Made by a program: the position numbers and the translations under genes. A DNA stretch of 64,000 bases from Raffaelea ambrosiae (taxonomy: Eukaryota; Ascomycota; Sordariomycetes; Ophiostomatales; Ophiostomataceae): NCBI GenBank assembly GCA_002778195.1, contig PCDI01000002.1, positions 992,001-1,056,000 of the forward strand, read 5' to 3'. The notes under the pieces were generated by a model. That model made no database searches, was not told the DNA's origin, and saw nothing but the letters and a program-made list of their open reading frames with translations. Each line of letters opens with the position of its first letter. The stretch's first letter is position 1. Below, piece after piece: positions 23,453 through 35,707 of this stretch.

Positions 23453-26400
23453 CTAGAAGAAGAAGACCTCGTTAGTTGTGCGGAATTCCAAAATGTTGTC
23501 TGTATGACAATACGTACTGTGGAGAATGTTCAGCTGGCCCGGTCGGTCTTCGCAGGCAATCTGGAGACCGGAGCCGTCGACAAAATCGAGACACACGCTG
23601 TTGGGCAACTCCTGCACTTCCAAGTCGGGAATGTAGGGGAAGCGGAAGTCGCTGAGGTGGTAGCGCTTGACGGCGCCAGCCAGCCTGTCGCTGCCAGAAG
23701 TTGTGTTGAGAACCAAAAATCCCTGGGAGTCGAGACACATTGCCCTGCGCTTCCACAGCAGGTTGTCAGGGAACTGCACATTGACGTCGCCCATGTAGGA
23801 GACCGTGGGCTGTTGGACAGCCGCGGCGCTCCCGCGAGACGCCGGAATGGGGAAGGATGCCTCTTCCTCCTCGGCCACCGTGGGCGAGATGGTGGGCGTG
23901 CCCGTCTTCCGGCCGCCGCCCAGCGAGCTGGACAGTCTCCGCATAAACCGCGAAGTGCGGCCCTTGGTTGTCTGCGCACCGCCGGCCTTCTGGTCGGCCG
24001 AGGTCGACTTGCTCTCATCGCCCGACCCGCTGGTCTCGGTCATAAGCGAGGGGGACAGGGGGGTGCTGAGAGGCGGGGTGCTGACGTCCCGCTCCTTGCT
24101 CATGGAGGAGCGACGGCTGGAAATGCTCAGGCGGTGGGCGAGGCCTGTGGTGGTGTGGACGGAGGGAGGGCGGGACGGCGACTTGGACGAGGGCCCCGGG
24201 GAGACGAGGATGGGCAGGTTGTCGGTGGACGTGGAACGGCCGCCCAGCACGGATCCGCGGCGGTCTTTGATAAAGTCGCGCACGATAGACAGCGACGAGC
24301 GGCGTGTGTGGGTGCCCTCGGGCTCATCCCTGTCCTTGTCCCCAATGGTCGATCTGTCCTGCGACTGGGACCGGCGCTTCTCCCTGGACATGCGGCGCTC
24401 CTGGATGCTCCATCGCTTCGAGTGCGTAGGCTCGGCTGCCTCGGCCGGCGCAGGCGCCGGGACAGACACGGCAGCCGGAGCCGTGGCGGGGGGCACGAGC
24501 GACTGCGCGGCCCTCTTGTGGTCAACAGTGAGCGGCGACTGCTTCAGGTCCAGGGGTGTGAGATCGGTGGGATCCGCGTGATGCTCGGGCGCCTTGGGGA
24601 ACGGGTGGGCCGGGTCGCGGATGATGCGGGCCTTGACCTGGATGGACTCTGGCTGGCCGATCGGGGCGTTGCCGCCTTCAAAGACCGACAGCCGTGTCGC
24701 CATGGAGCCCGAGCGGTCGCGGTGTGGCAACCTCGAGGCATCGTACGAGGAGTCGCGCGAGCCCGGGGGCGTGGGCGTCTTGTCCCGCGTCAAGGTCGAG
24801 GTCCGCTCCACAACCGACGGCGATCTCGACGGCTCGCGGCCGCTGGTCTTCCGGACCGAGAAGAAAACCGAGGAAGGCCGCTCGACCCGGCTCGCGCTAT
24901 CGGGGGCAGCTGGGCCGGCCTGGCTCCCCGACAGCTTCTCCAGGGCTTTGATCCGCTGGGAGATGCTGGAGCCAATGTGGGCGGTCTTCTTGGGAGCCAG
25001 GCTGGCCGACGACTGGGCCATCTTGTGCAGGAAAGCAGCACCCGACGACACGGACCGTGCCGAGCTCGTTGTGACGTCGCCTGGCGCCAGCAGGGGGCCC
25101 CGGATGGGGTTGGACACCGTGCGAATGGCGTGGCTGGAGCCGGGGCTGTCGTCTGCGCCGTTGTGTCGGGCCGGGCTCAGGTTGGGGAAGACGGGGTTGA
25201 CTGGAGACTTGGACACCGACATGGGCTTGGCCTCCTGAAAGGTGGCAGACTGCAACTCGTCCATGAGGTCGTCGTCCTCGGAGAGGTTGGTCTCGTTGGT
25301 CTCCGTGTTGATGGTGTCCCTGTCCGACGCGAAATCGGTCTGGATAGGGTCGACCATGGCTCGCCGCCGTGTCCGTTTCCCGTCCGCAGAGACGGCATCG
25401 CTTTCGAGGTCGACTGAGTTGCCGTCTGCCACATCCGGCTCCTCAATGCTGGGAAGGACCACAGGCACAGCTTCGGGAGTTTGGGGGGCGTCCAAGGCTT
25501 CCGACGCCCGAGACGCCTCTTCGGGTGTCTGCTCGGCTTTTTGGCTAGGATCCGTGGCGTCTCCGTGCGCTTCGAATGGCGCTGGCGTCTCAGGACTGGA
25601 CGGTTCCTCCACAGGCGCAGCGGGTTTGTCGGCTGCAGTCTCGGCGGCATCGGGTACGATAGTTTGGGGAGACTGGCTGTGCGTCTCTGTCGCGAGATGC
25701 TCCGAGAGGCCCTCCTCCTCCTGCTGTTCAGCAGCGTGGGCGTTCTCGTAGTCGAGGGCCGGCTGGGGCAGTAGCCCGTGCTCCTGCTGGCGTTGTGGCT
25801 CCCCCACAGCCGTGCTGTGCTCCGGGGGCGCCGCCATGTCCTCGCCAGGTTCTTGAGTCTCAGTGGGTGGCGCTGTACGGACTTTGATGGGCTCGGCATT
25901 CCCATCCGTGAAGACGTCTCCGTCTGTGTCGGGCTTGTGCTCGTGCTGGGCTTGGATGGTCTCGTCTGTCGACTCGGACAGCGACGACGCCTTGGTGGAG
26001 TCGCCGATTTCCGAAGACATGGCCATGGGCGAGGCTGGGTGTGAGTCTGTCGTCTGTGTGTTCACCGAAGCCTGGTCGGCCGCAGACAGGCCAACGTCAA
26101 TGGCTGAATCTGCCGTGTCCACCTTGGCTTGCTGGGCGGCGGATTCGGCACTGTCTGTGCTGTCTGTGCTGTCCGTGCTGTCACGGCCTTCGGCAACAAT
26201 GACTGGCAGTCCACTCGGCGCGGACGTCTCCGGGGCCAACGCGTGATCGGACTGTGCGGCTGCTGTTCGGACAAGGTCGGCGGCAGCGGCAGGAAGCGGT
26301 GGTTGCAGGCTGAGTTTCTTCTTCTTTTCCCGCAGTTTCAGTGCTTTCATCAGACGCGCCTTCTCCGGGGTCATAGCACTGTGCCTGGCGGTCGTGGCTG

Positions 26401-27939
26401 TCGCAGTTGTGGCCGTCGACTTGACGGACACGCCCGAGCTTGTCGTGGGCCGCCGGCTCAGGTCCAGGCTGCTGCCTCGGGGGGTCTCTGGAATGGGGAT
26501 GGCCGCACCACTGGGGGCGGCGGCGGCGGCGGCGCTTGTGCTGGGCTCCTCCTTGATCGAGGGTGCCGAGCCGCCAGCAGACGTAGAGCTGCCAGTGCCC
26601 GCAGCGCCTCTGCCTCTCCGGGACCCTTTGGAAAACAGCTTGAAGCCGGCCGGAATGGACGACACGGGACGGTGGTTGCCGCTGCTGCTGGATGTGCGCG
26701 GACGTCCCTCGACGTCTGCGGATGGCCGTGGGGCGAGCTTGACCTTGGGCTTGTAGTACGACGAGTAGCTGTACAAGTCGGACGAGAGCGAGATCTGTTG
26801 GGACAGTTGGTGGGCGTCAAGCGACTTGGCCGGCGAGGGGGGGCGGTCGGCGCCGAGAAACGAGGGCGGGTCGCTGATGGTCGTGCCGGTAAAGGCAGAA
26901 GACTCGGGCGCCTTGGCCAGCTGCGCGTCGAGGGTGACGGGCGGCGCCGAGGGAGCGCTCGGCGGAGAGGTGCCGTCTGGACCAGCCGAAGAGGCCTGGG
27001 CGTCGTCGTTGCCGAGGGATTTGCGTTTGGTGGCGCGCTGCTCTTCTTCTTCCTCCTCGGCAATTTCCACCAGCCGTCGCCGGCGCAGGGAGCTCGTGGA
27101 AGAGGCGATGGACCCTGAGGAGGTGTGCAGAGAGCAGGCGGCGGACAGGGAGGAGTCCTTGAGCTCGGCGGCTGTCGCGATGGAAAAGGTGGTGTCGTAG
27201 GGAGAAAAACGCTCGCACACGGCGTTGTAGTGGACGGCGACGCGGGCTGTTGGAAGGCAAAGAAGGGAAAAAAAAAAAAAAAACGGTCAGTAAGGGCTAC
27301 AGAGGGAGCGAACTACTGGGAGTGAGAGTGAGACACGCTTGGTCCGATGGCGTGGGACACGTTGCTACCCGGCGTTGTTCCCAGGCGTGGCGGCTCCTGG
27401 GCGTGGGACACGTCTTTCGCGTGGGCCCTGCCATAGCTTCGGACTGGCGTGGCACTATTCCGTTTTGTGTGGGGGAAGGGGTAAAAAGGGGACAAAAGGG
27501 CCTAGAGGGACGAAATAGAGGGACGACAGGGAGTGACGGCAGGCCCCCCCCCTTGCTAAGTAAGACATACCTTGGATTAGCCTGGAACAGCCGTCTGGAA
27601 GGTACTTGATGATGACGTTTCGGCGTCTGTATTTGAGATATGCATAGAGCGGCGACGCCTCTTCGTAGCTGGCAATGGCGTTGCGGGCTTCGACGATGCC
27701 GCCGTTTCCCCGGCTGAGCAGGGCAACTTCGTCGCGGCTGGCGTATTTGAGGACGAACCTAGAGGAGCGAAACAAAAAAAGGGAAAAAAGTGTTAGCCGC
27801 ACAAAGGTCGCGTTTTGGTTTCATTTTCTGTTTTATCTCGTATTCCGGCCAGAGCACAATCGTACCATCCACCAAGCTCCGAGACAGCAGTCTCATGGGC
27901 CTTCCTGATAGCCGGATCGTCCAGGCCATTGAGCGACAT
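23453..27939 (-). CDS. ADF-homology domain scaffold protein with C-terminal PH-like domain
   Basis: Exons 27939-27866, 27758-27571 and 27246-23453 (minus) give 1351 aa. The N-terminus MSLNGLDDP through WFVLKYASRDEV, SPLYAYLKYRRRNVIIKYLP and LIQARVAVHYNAVCERFSPYDTTFSI fits the ascomycete proteins annotated as cofilin/tropomyosin-type actin-binding (ADF-H). About 1000 residues of Ser/Pro/Glu-rich disordered sequence follow, with SSLRRRRLVEIAEEEEEE early on. The last ~110 residues are ordered again (NLLWKRRAMCLDSQGFLVL, RFPYIPDLEVQELPN, GLQIACEDRPGQLNILH) and look like a PH/GRAM-type fold. I infer a link between actin and membrane or signalling partners; biochemical function is unknown to me. 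Exons 1 and 2 are easily missed because most of the protein is one open frame starting at 27246. Confidence 0.82.
26146..26184 (-). repeat. 9-nt tandem array encoding STD repeats
   Basis: About four copies of a 9-nt unit (GTGCTGTCT on plus) encode Ser-Thr-Asp repeats in the disordered part of the ADF-H protein. Confidence 0.8.
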
Positions 27940-30900
27940 GCTGTCGGATGGCCGTGGCGAGCCACACTAGGACGAGCCACAGGAGGACAGCGGTCGGGCG
28001 AGGCGCGCAAGATGCCCGTGTACTGGCGTAGAGGTCTGTCCGGTGGGTGGGCGTTGTTTCGCTTATGTATGTGGCCGTCCGGTGGAGGCCCGTCAGGGGA
28101 AATGAAGGGAGACAAACAGCCGGGACGCGGCAGGCCAATGGCGGTCCACGGAGAGGTGTCCTGCCAAAGAGGGGGTATATGCGAAGTCGTCGGGAGTATT
28201 GGTCTGCCTGGGAATGCAGGGCGGCCGGTTCGGGCGGCTGCTTTTGCGCGCTGTTCACCGCAGGGCTCGGTCGGGGGCAGCGGCGAGGAGGGCGGAGGCT
28301 GTCGAGGCGGAGATCGTTCGTGCGGTGGTTCTCGAGTTTGGCGAGCACATCGATGAGGTCACGGAGACAACGTCACCGTCACCAGGGGGGGAGCTGGCAG
28401 AGGGCCCGTCAGGATGGACATGGATGGGGGACCGGGCCGTCGGGGGACGCGGGCGAGGACGCAGGGGAAGACGGGAGACGGGAGACGGAAGCAGGAAGAC
28501 GAAGAAGAAACGACGAAGCTGGAGGAGGACGAAGAAGAAGCAAACAAGAAGAAAAGAGAACAGGAACCCGAGAGGGCAGAATGGGCAAAACTGCAAGCCA
28601 AGGACGACAAAACAACGAGGCCCCAAGAAAAAGAAAATAAGAAACGACAGCGGGCAAGGGTGTGACAGGTCGGAAGTAGAGAAAATCGAAAAGCCAAAGA
28701 GCGTGAGACAAGAAACGAGAGGAACAAGGCGGAGGGGAGATCCCCAAGGAGTGGAAAGCGAGAGGAGCAACAGAGTTGGCCGCAAAAAAAGCGCCGGCTC
28801 GAAAAGCACGTAGTCGACTAGTTGCTATGCAGAGCAGCCGCCGCACACGGACGCACTCTGAAAGGAAACGTCAAAGAAGACGTCAAGGGGCGGCTTTTCC
28901 CGACGCGGTGGACAAAGAGAGGCAGGTACACGGCAGCCGTGTCAGGCAAGGAGGGACGGGGGAAGAATCAGCTCGGGAGGCTCAGGGAGACGGAATTGGA
29001 CACGCAAAGAAAATGGCGATATTTTGTTATTTTTCGGGTGGCTCACGTCTTCTGGCCATACTCGTGCAAGCTCGTGGCTGTCTATTTTCGTTCTTGCCTT
29101 CATATTTTTATTTCCTTTTTCCTGGCAACCCCCCCAGGGCAAGTGCAAGTGCCACTCAGGGGTCGTGCACGTAAGGGGAAGGAGGGACCCTTTCTTTGGC
29201 TGGCTGGCCTGTCCGTTCTTTCCATTATTCCATGGCTAACATGCAGCAAGCAGCCTATGGGCGTGGAGGCCAGCATCTTTGCGGACTAGTGCGGGCCCAT
29301 CGCAGTTTCCCGTCGAAGACCCACCAGCTCTCTTTGCTCGTTACGAGCACAATGCTCCGTTCGAGACTATGTTACAGTTTACTCGTCTCCTGTTCTGCCG
29401 TCTACAGAAGGGCGGCGCTCTGCAACGGCTCGCAGCAGGGTGACCAACGACTTTGCACTCGTAGTGAGTTAGTTGGCTGGGCATGGCATAGTGGGCTCGA
29501 TCTAGCGCAAGCCCCTTTCGGCAAACCAACACTGTGGGATGTCTGGCTGGCCACTAGATTGGTCTGGATGCGCACTTGCCTTCGAGTTGGCAAGAATTCC
29601 AAGTAGCCTACCGTACGAGTAGTTGGAAATATACGAGTACAGAGCCAGTAGCTGAATGCTATGTGTTTCGCGTATGGCGAGTGCCCCAGATAGAGTGGAC
29701 GCGGTGGGCCATTGGCAAGAAAGGGGAGAGTCCTTGTGAGAATCCGAAGACAAAGAACGAGAAGAAGAAAAAAGGGGTGGACGAGACAAAGCAAGGACAG
29801 AGAAAGAATCGAAGGCCAGGAACAACCAGCACAGCACCACTGTGAACACACCTCGACATGGGAATGCCCAGCCAATGCAACCTCACAGACGTGCACAGTG
29901 CACCTGCCAGCCCGGGCGCGTCCTCTGACCGTCCGCTATGACCGCCTCTCGCGGAAAAGGCTGCAGATGCGGAGGGAGGAGTGAGTGTTGGGGGGGAGAC
30001 AGAGGCCCCCAGAGGTCGCGGCGTTCTGGCCAGAGTTCTGTAGAGTTCTGTAGAGTTCGGGGTGGAAGGCGCATGAGAGCTGACCGAGAATGGTTTGCGT
30101 GGTTCTGTTTTGTCTCGGATTAAGGTTGAGACTGGGCCATGTCCGTCAAGGGCCGGGGTGCGTCGAAACTTGATCGATCGACAGGGGAAACGGAAATGCC
30201 AGATAGGGCGAGGAGCGACCTGGAAACGGTCCGTAGACTTGGGTGTTGATTGCAGTCGAGCAAAGATTGATGCAAATAAACAAGCACAAGACCAAAGCGG
30301 TCATAGCCAAGCACCAGACCAGGGGAAAGTGGTCGTATAAACAAGCACACCATTTGTGGACCGCGATTCATCTTAACGACACACAGGTGCAAATGCAACA
30401 CTCGGGTCCTCGACCAACAAAAGCTTCATGGTTCATATAGGCTATGGACAGCAGGCAAGACCATGGTCTTCTACGTCGCGCACACCGAAGAGAGCACAGC
30501 CCGAGGCAGACCAGGCGCGTCGAAGGCGCCAAAACAAGACACAAAAAAGTAGGGGAGAGAAACAACAAAAGACGAGACACGAGAGAGATGAGACACATTA
30601 AAAACAACCAAACAACAACACGAAAGAAGCTGTAAAGCAAGAACACGCAAACCTTGCACAGTGAAGTAAGAATGATGAGAGTCGCCATTCACCTCCCTCC
30701 TTGGGGGGGAAAAAAAGAACAAAGAAAAGAAAACTCGACTCCACCACCACGTTCGTCTCCCCTTCAAAGTAGCCGGGCTTCCCTCGAGCTATCCATGTGC
30801 TCTAATAGCCCGTTTCCCGTTTGCCTTTCCCGATTTTGTGCCTAGATCATGAATTTTGCCCCCCCCCCCCCCCCCCCAAGAAACCAACCGTTGGTCCTTT

Positions 30901-30977
30901 TCTTCCTCCTCCAATCCTCTCGTTACATATGCACACTCTCTTCTCCACACTCGTCCTTCCTCCGCTTTCCCTCACTG
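27940..30977. other. ADF-H gene promoter and ptc1 3' flank
   Basis: No supported gene lies in these 3 kb. The 28430-28750 part is purine-rich on plus, consistent with a CT-rich leader for the minus-strand ADF-H gene. The minus strand has no ATG between 27940 and about 28346. A run of 19 C occurs at 30859-30877, just past the ptc1 stop. No tRNA or mobile-element signature was recognised. Confidence 0.5.
30859..30877. repeat. Poly-C run of 19 nt
   Basis: An uninterrupted C homopolymer lies about 100 nt beyond the stop codon of ptc1. Length may be imprecise for sequencing reasons. Confidence 0.8.
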
Positions 30978-33337
30978 TCATGACTTCGTGGGCGAGCCCA
31001 TGGCGACGTCCTCCGTGTCTGCCGTAGAAACCGACCCGACCGGCGTCGACTCGGCCGAGTCGCTGGTGGTTGAGCTCGGCTCCTCCTCAACCGATCCCTC
31101 AATGGCCGTCCGCTTGAACGAATCCTCGACGGGCGCAGCCGTCGTGGCAGACGCGGCGGCGGGGGTGGAACTGCTCGGACTGCTCGTCGAGGCCTTCGCA
31201 GCCGGCGGGTGCGCAGCCGGCTCGTGGCCGCGGCCGCTGTTGCTGGCTGACACGCCAATGGCCGGCGTGCCCCCCTCGGCGATCTTCTGCTTGACGCTGC
31301 TGACAATCTTGTCGGCCTCGCTAGGCCGCGCATGCGAGTCGGCCTCGTCGCCCTCAACGCCGATCAGGCTGTCGCGGCTCTTCTGGCTCTCCACCAGGGC
31401 GTCGCGGTCGAAGCGAACAATCATGCACGACAGGTTGTCGGTGCTAAAGTGCGCGAGGGCGTGGTCGACGAGCAGCTTGGAGGCGGTGATGGGGTCTTGG
31501 ACGTTGCGCACGAGGTTGACGGCGTCTTGGTCGGAGCAGACATCCCAGAGCTGGATTGTTAGCAAAGAGCGAGGCCAGGAACGAACAAGACAAGACAAGA
31601 AAGAGAACAGGCGTCGGACAGAAAACAGAAACAGCTTTTACTTACGCCATCACATGCAATAATGATAAACTCATCCAACTCTGGCTGGATGACCGTCTCG
31701 GTCGTGTACGGGTGGCCCGTGACCAGATCCTTGATATAGGTGTCGCCCAGGGCGCGCGTGACGGCCAGCACGCCGTTGACACGGTTGTTGAGGATCAGAC
31801 CGCCGGCGTTGGTGATGCGTCTGCCCTCGTTCTCGTCGCTGCCCTTGTGGTCATACGAGAGCCGCAAGGCCTTGCCGTTGCGACACAGGATGATGCGGGC
31901 GTCGCCGACATTGGCCGTGTACAGCACGCGCTGGCGCGATGACGAGGATTTTAACTTGGCATGGGCGGCCTCGGTGCTGGAGACGGTGGCTGTCGAGGCG
32001 GCCGCTCCGCCCTCGTTGGTGGCCGACCGGGTCGAGATGCTGTTGCTGTCCTTTTCGTCCGCCGCTTTCGGCGGAGCGGACGACGACGATGCTGCTGTTG
32101 TTGTTGCCGCCGCGGCTGCTGCTGCCGCTGTTGTTGTTGCAGCTGTCGGTGTCGTTGCCGACGTCGGCGCTGCCTCTCCTGCTGCGGTTGCAGAGGAGGT
32201 GGATGCTGCCGCTGCCGCGGCTGCTTCCTCGCTGGCGATAGCTGCTGTTGCCGCCGCGGCTGCCATGGCAATACCCTGGGAGCCCGTAGCTGACTGGTTG
32301 CTGGGCACGCGGTCCTCCCAGCGCAGGACGGCAATGGCAGCGGTGCAGCCGCTGTTCTTGAGCGGCAGCTTCTCGAGCTGGGCGTCGACAGACGTAAAGG
32401 TCTGGTCGAGCAGCTCGGGTATCGGGGCGCTGGGATTCTTGCGGATGATGTCCTCGAGGATGAGGTGCAGCTTTTTGCCGCACCAGTCGGCCGCAAACGT
32501 GCCGGCATGGCCGTCAAAGATGGCAAAGTAGCCGTTGTCGGTCTCCAGCATGTCGTCGACGGAGCTGGTGTTGCTACTGCTGCTGGCAGGCTTGGTGACG
32601 TTGGTACTGCTGCTGTTATTGTTGTTGTTGTTGTTGTTGTTGTTGCTGGTGGTGGTGTTGCTGTAGCTGCTGACAGCATCTACCGACTTGGCGCTGGCCC
32701 GCTCGACCGCCGCAGAAGCCGCCCCGCCGGCCAAGGCCGGGGCGGGCGTGCGCAGAAAGTTGTACAGGAAGGCATGGGTGTCCTCCATGGTTCTCCGGCA
32801 CTTCTTGTTGCGGTCTTCCCAGACGCCAACGCGGAAAGTCGAGCGCGATCCCGGGACGGAGTCGCCGGCCGAGTTGTTGTGCTGGCCCTGCGGCACGGCC
32901 AGGGCGGCGTCCTGCTTGCCGAGCTTCTGCAGCGGCGTCTGGTTGGCGGTGGAGGGGGCATCGCTGCTCATGCGGCCGACCTGGGAGAAGTTGAGCGAGT
33001 TCTTGGCCGAGGCCAGCAGGCTGCTGGCGCGACTGCTGACGCTGTTGCTGCGGCGCTTCTTCTGCTCGCCCGCGCTGCCCGAAACGGGTGGACTGCTGTT
33101 TCCGCCGTTGCCGCCGTTGCCGCCGCTGCTGCTCCCGTTCCCGTTGCCGCTGGTGCCGCGCTTCTCGGCGCCGCCGGCGGCCGACGCTCGCTTGTCAGCA
33201 TTGGGAATGGATTTCGGCGACGAGGACAGCTTTTCGAAGTCGGTGTCCGGCGACGGCGAGGATTTGCCATCGACGGTGGTGGAGTCGGCAATGGCGCTCT
33301 CGGGCTTGGGAGGCGAGCCCGAGCCCCCGCCGAACAT
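30978..33337 (-). CDS. ptc1: PP2C-type protein phosphatase Ptc1
   Basis: Exons 33337-31646 and 31550-30978 (minus) join in phase at CDG/LWD to give 754 aa. Catalytic motifs follow PP2C order: RVGVWEDRNKKCRRTMED (M184-E185-D186), YFAIFDGHAG (metal-binding D275), SGCTAAIAVLRWE, YTANVGDARI, LSYDHKGSDENE, GGLILNNRVNGVLAVTRALGD, IACDGLWDVCSDQDAV and STDNLSCMIV. RVNG-LAVTRALGD and the overall match favour Ptc1, which in yeast dephosphorylates Hog1 and cell-wall MAPK pathway components. The protein is far longer than yeast Ptc1 (281 aa) because of a disordered N-terminus, two low-complexity insertions within the domain (about 195-265, with an Asn run; about 345-467, Ala/Thr/Ser) and a C-terminal extension. 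M33337 is chosen because no other ATG precedes it for over 1.2 kb. Confidence 0.9.
32608..32646 (-). repeat. Trinucleotide tract encoding poly-Asn in Ptc1
   Basis: About ten AAC/AAT codons in a row encode asparagine in the first insertion of the PP2C domain. Confidence 0.85.
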
Positions 33338-35100
33338 CCTGTTCAGCAGGCCTCCCTGGGAGGAGAGACTGCGCCGCTTGTTGCCTGCCAGGTTGTTGGT
33401 TTTGTCGGAGCACTGCGGTAGGGTCTGTGGGTGTGGTGGGGAGGAGGCGGACGAAGCGTAGGTCGGAGAATCGAGTATGGTGCTGCTTTTGCTGGTGCTG
33501 GTGCTGGTGCTTCTTGGCGCCGCCGCGTCGAGCTAGGTCTGCCGAAGCTTGTCAACGACGCTTCTTCGGCAGCGGTGAACACGGGCGAGAGATTCGCGAC
33601 GTCGAGGGGGTGTGGGGAGAAAATTGTCGTAGAAAACACGAGGAGGACGGGCGACGGGCGACGGGCGACGGGCGACGATCGCAGACGATCAGGGCGGATG
33701 GGCCGGACAGCACAGTGCACCGACAACGGGGGCAAGCCACAGGCGAGCGAGGGCCCGAAGACGCCGGTCGGCTGGGATTGGGTGTGGTCAACGAGACGTG
33801 AGGCTGCGAGAGGCTGCGAGAAGCTGAGACAAGCTGGGAGCTGAGAAACGAAGTCGAGAAGACTAGCTGACAAGAGCAGCTGAGATGGCACTGGCCGGAG
33901 ACTCGCGGCGCAGACGGGATTGTCGCTCGGCGGACACAGGGCGGAGACAGGCGAGGACGAGACAATACTCAGACACGCAGCTTCGCGCGATGGTTTATCC
34001 AGGCAGAGTGTTGCTTGGTCGGGTTTGGCTGGTTTGGCCAGTTTGTACGTGTCGATGTGCTGTTTGGGGGAAATGGGGAAATGGGGGGGTGAGCCGCGGT
34101 GGAGCGGCGTTTTGTTGTAGGTGGGAGGTTGCGGTGGTGGGTGCTTGGGTGCTTAGGTGCTTGGGTGCTTGGGCGCTCTCTCGGTGGCCGGTGCTTAGCA
34201 GTGCTTGCTCTGCTGGGTGTGAAACAGGCCGGGCGTGCTGTTGGTTCGGCAGGGTAGGGATGAAACCAGCGGGGAAGGCTGGTAGGCGAGAAGCCAACAA
34301 GCCAGAGCCAGTACCAGAGAGATGCCGGAGCCAAGGGCCAGCGCCTGAGCCAGAGCCAAAAGAGGGGCAGCACGACCCGCCCAGGCCTTCCGGCAAATGA
34401 TGTAATAATTTCAGGGTTCAGGGGGGGCGGACAAGAACAGTGGCAGGCGCTAAGCTGCGGGCAATAGTTAATAATAGGCAGGAATAGGCAGGAGCGACTG
34501 GCCCGCAAAGTAATTACACAGGGCCAGCAGAAGGGAGAAGAAGGCGAGAGAATGCAGTGAGTGGTCTTGACAGACAGAGAGCATCGAGACACGAGACAAA
34601 CAATGCAGACGACCTCCAGGCCACCCCCAGCCCTCCAGCCCTCCAGCCCGCCAGGAGACTCCAAGCAGACGCCCAGCAGACCACCAGGCAAACCCCCAAC
34701 TGCAAGGCACACCTCCCTCGACCGGCTGGCTCGGAGAGTTGGGCAAAGGCGCCTAGCAAGCGGCTACAAGTGAGATAACTACCACATAAGATGCACTGGC
34801 CCGTCTGATGGGCACCGCGCAGGGGTTGGGCGACTGCAGGTGACCTGGAGCCCAGTTGGGTGGCATCTGACTGGCTCGTCTGTGCTGGGGGCTGTTGAAC
34901 CACATGCCTGTGTGCCCGAACCGCTTGCCTGCCCGCATCGGCGGCGTCTTTGTATGAGGCGCAGCAGAGCCGACCAGGCCGTGTTAGCGCATGCTAGTAG
35001 GACGGAGGAGGCCCTTTCGGACGGAGATAGGCGTGGACAGACAGTGTGCAGCATGTCGGTGGGGTGTTTGTGCGATATGCCGGCCGAATTCAAGTGCACG

Positions 35101-35136
35101 CCAGTGGTCCCAGTGGTCCCAGTGGTCCTAGTGGTG
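35101..35136. repeat. CCAGTGGTC 9-nt array
   Basis: Four copies, the last degenerate, lie in intergenic DNA between ptc1 and vps2. Confidence 0.85.
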
Positions 35137-35596
35137 TGGTGTGTAGCATCCGGGCAGTCGTGCAGCCTGGCCGCAGAAACGGGTGCAGTCTCCTACAGTG
35201 TCCCTGCATCGTTCTGTTTTTACGTACTGCAGTCATCCCATAGCAATACCCCGTAATACTTGGCTGTCACGTTGTGCTGCAATAGCCCCGAGAAACACTT
35301 CATTTTCTCAAAGTCCGTCTTACGCCGAGTCTACATGGCAAAAAACAGCACCGAAAACGAGCAGGCTGCAGCTTGGGAGCTGATGAGAAGCTCGTGAAAC
35401 GCTGACAGGGCGGCCAAGCCAGAACAAAGAACAAAAGACGGCAAGGGCGGCAAATCCAAATACAATGACGGAAAACAAAGACAGGAAAGACAAAGAGCAA
35501 ATAGAAGCCCAGCCAAAGTGACAGACACCACATGAGTTCCGCGCTCGGAACAGCCAACGAGCGGCCAGGACAGCTGGGACAGCTGGGACAGCTAAC

Positions 35597-35640
35597 ATGA
35601 CAGCCAAATGACAGCCAAATGACAGCCAAATGACAGCAAT
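35597..35640. repeat. ATGACAGCCAA 11-nt array
   Basis: Four copies lie just downstream of the vps2 stop codon. They are preceded by a separate ACAGCTGGG 9-nt array at about 35569-35592. Confidence 0.85.
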
Positions 35641-35707
35641 CTAGACATATGAGCTTCCCAACCTCTCGCTCTCTCCCAAACTCTTCCTCCACCCATACCC
35701 CGCCTCG

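Larger units (their letters stand above)
33338..35707. other. ptc1 leader/promoter and vps2 3' flank
   Basis: The minus strand lacks any ATG from 33338 to about 34580, consistent with a long ptc1 leader. The frame of ptc1 stays open for 65 codons upstream (to a TAG at 33535-33533) but has no ATG. Several small tandem arrays occur: GACGGGC x4 at 33646-33673, GTGCTTGG x4 at 34141-34172, CCAGTGGTC x4 at 35101-35136, and ATGACAGCCAA x4 at 35597-35640. No other gene is supported. Confidence 0.55.
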
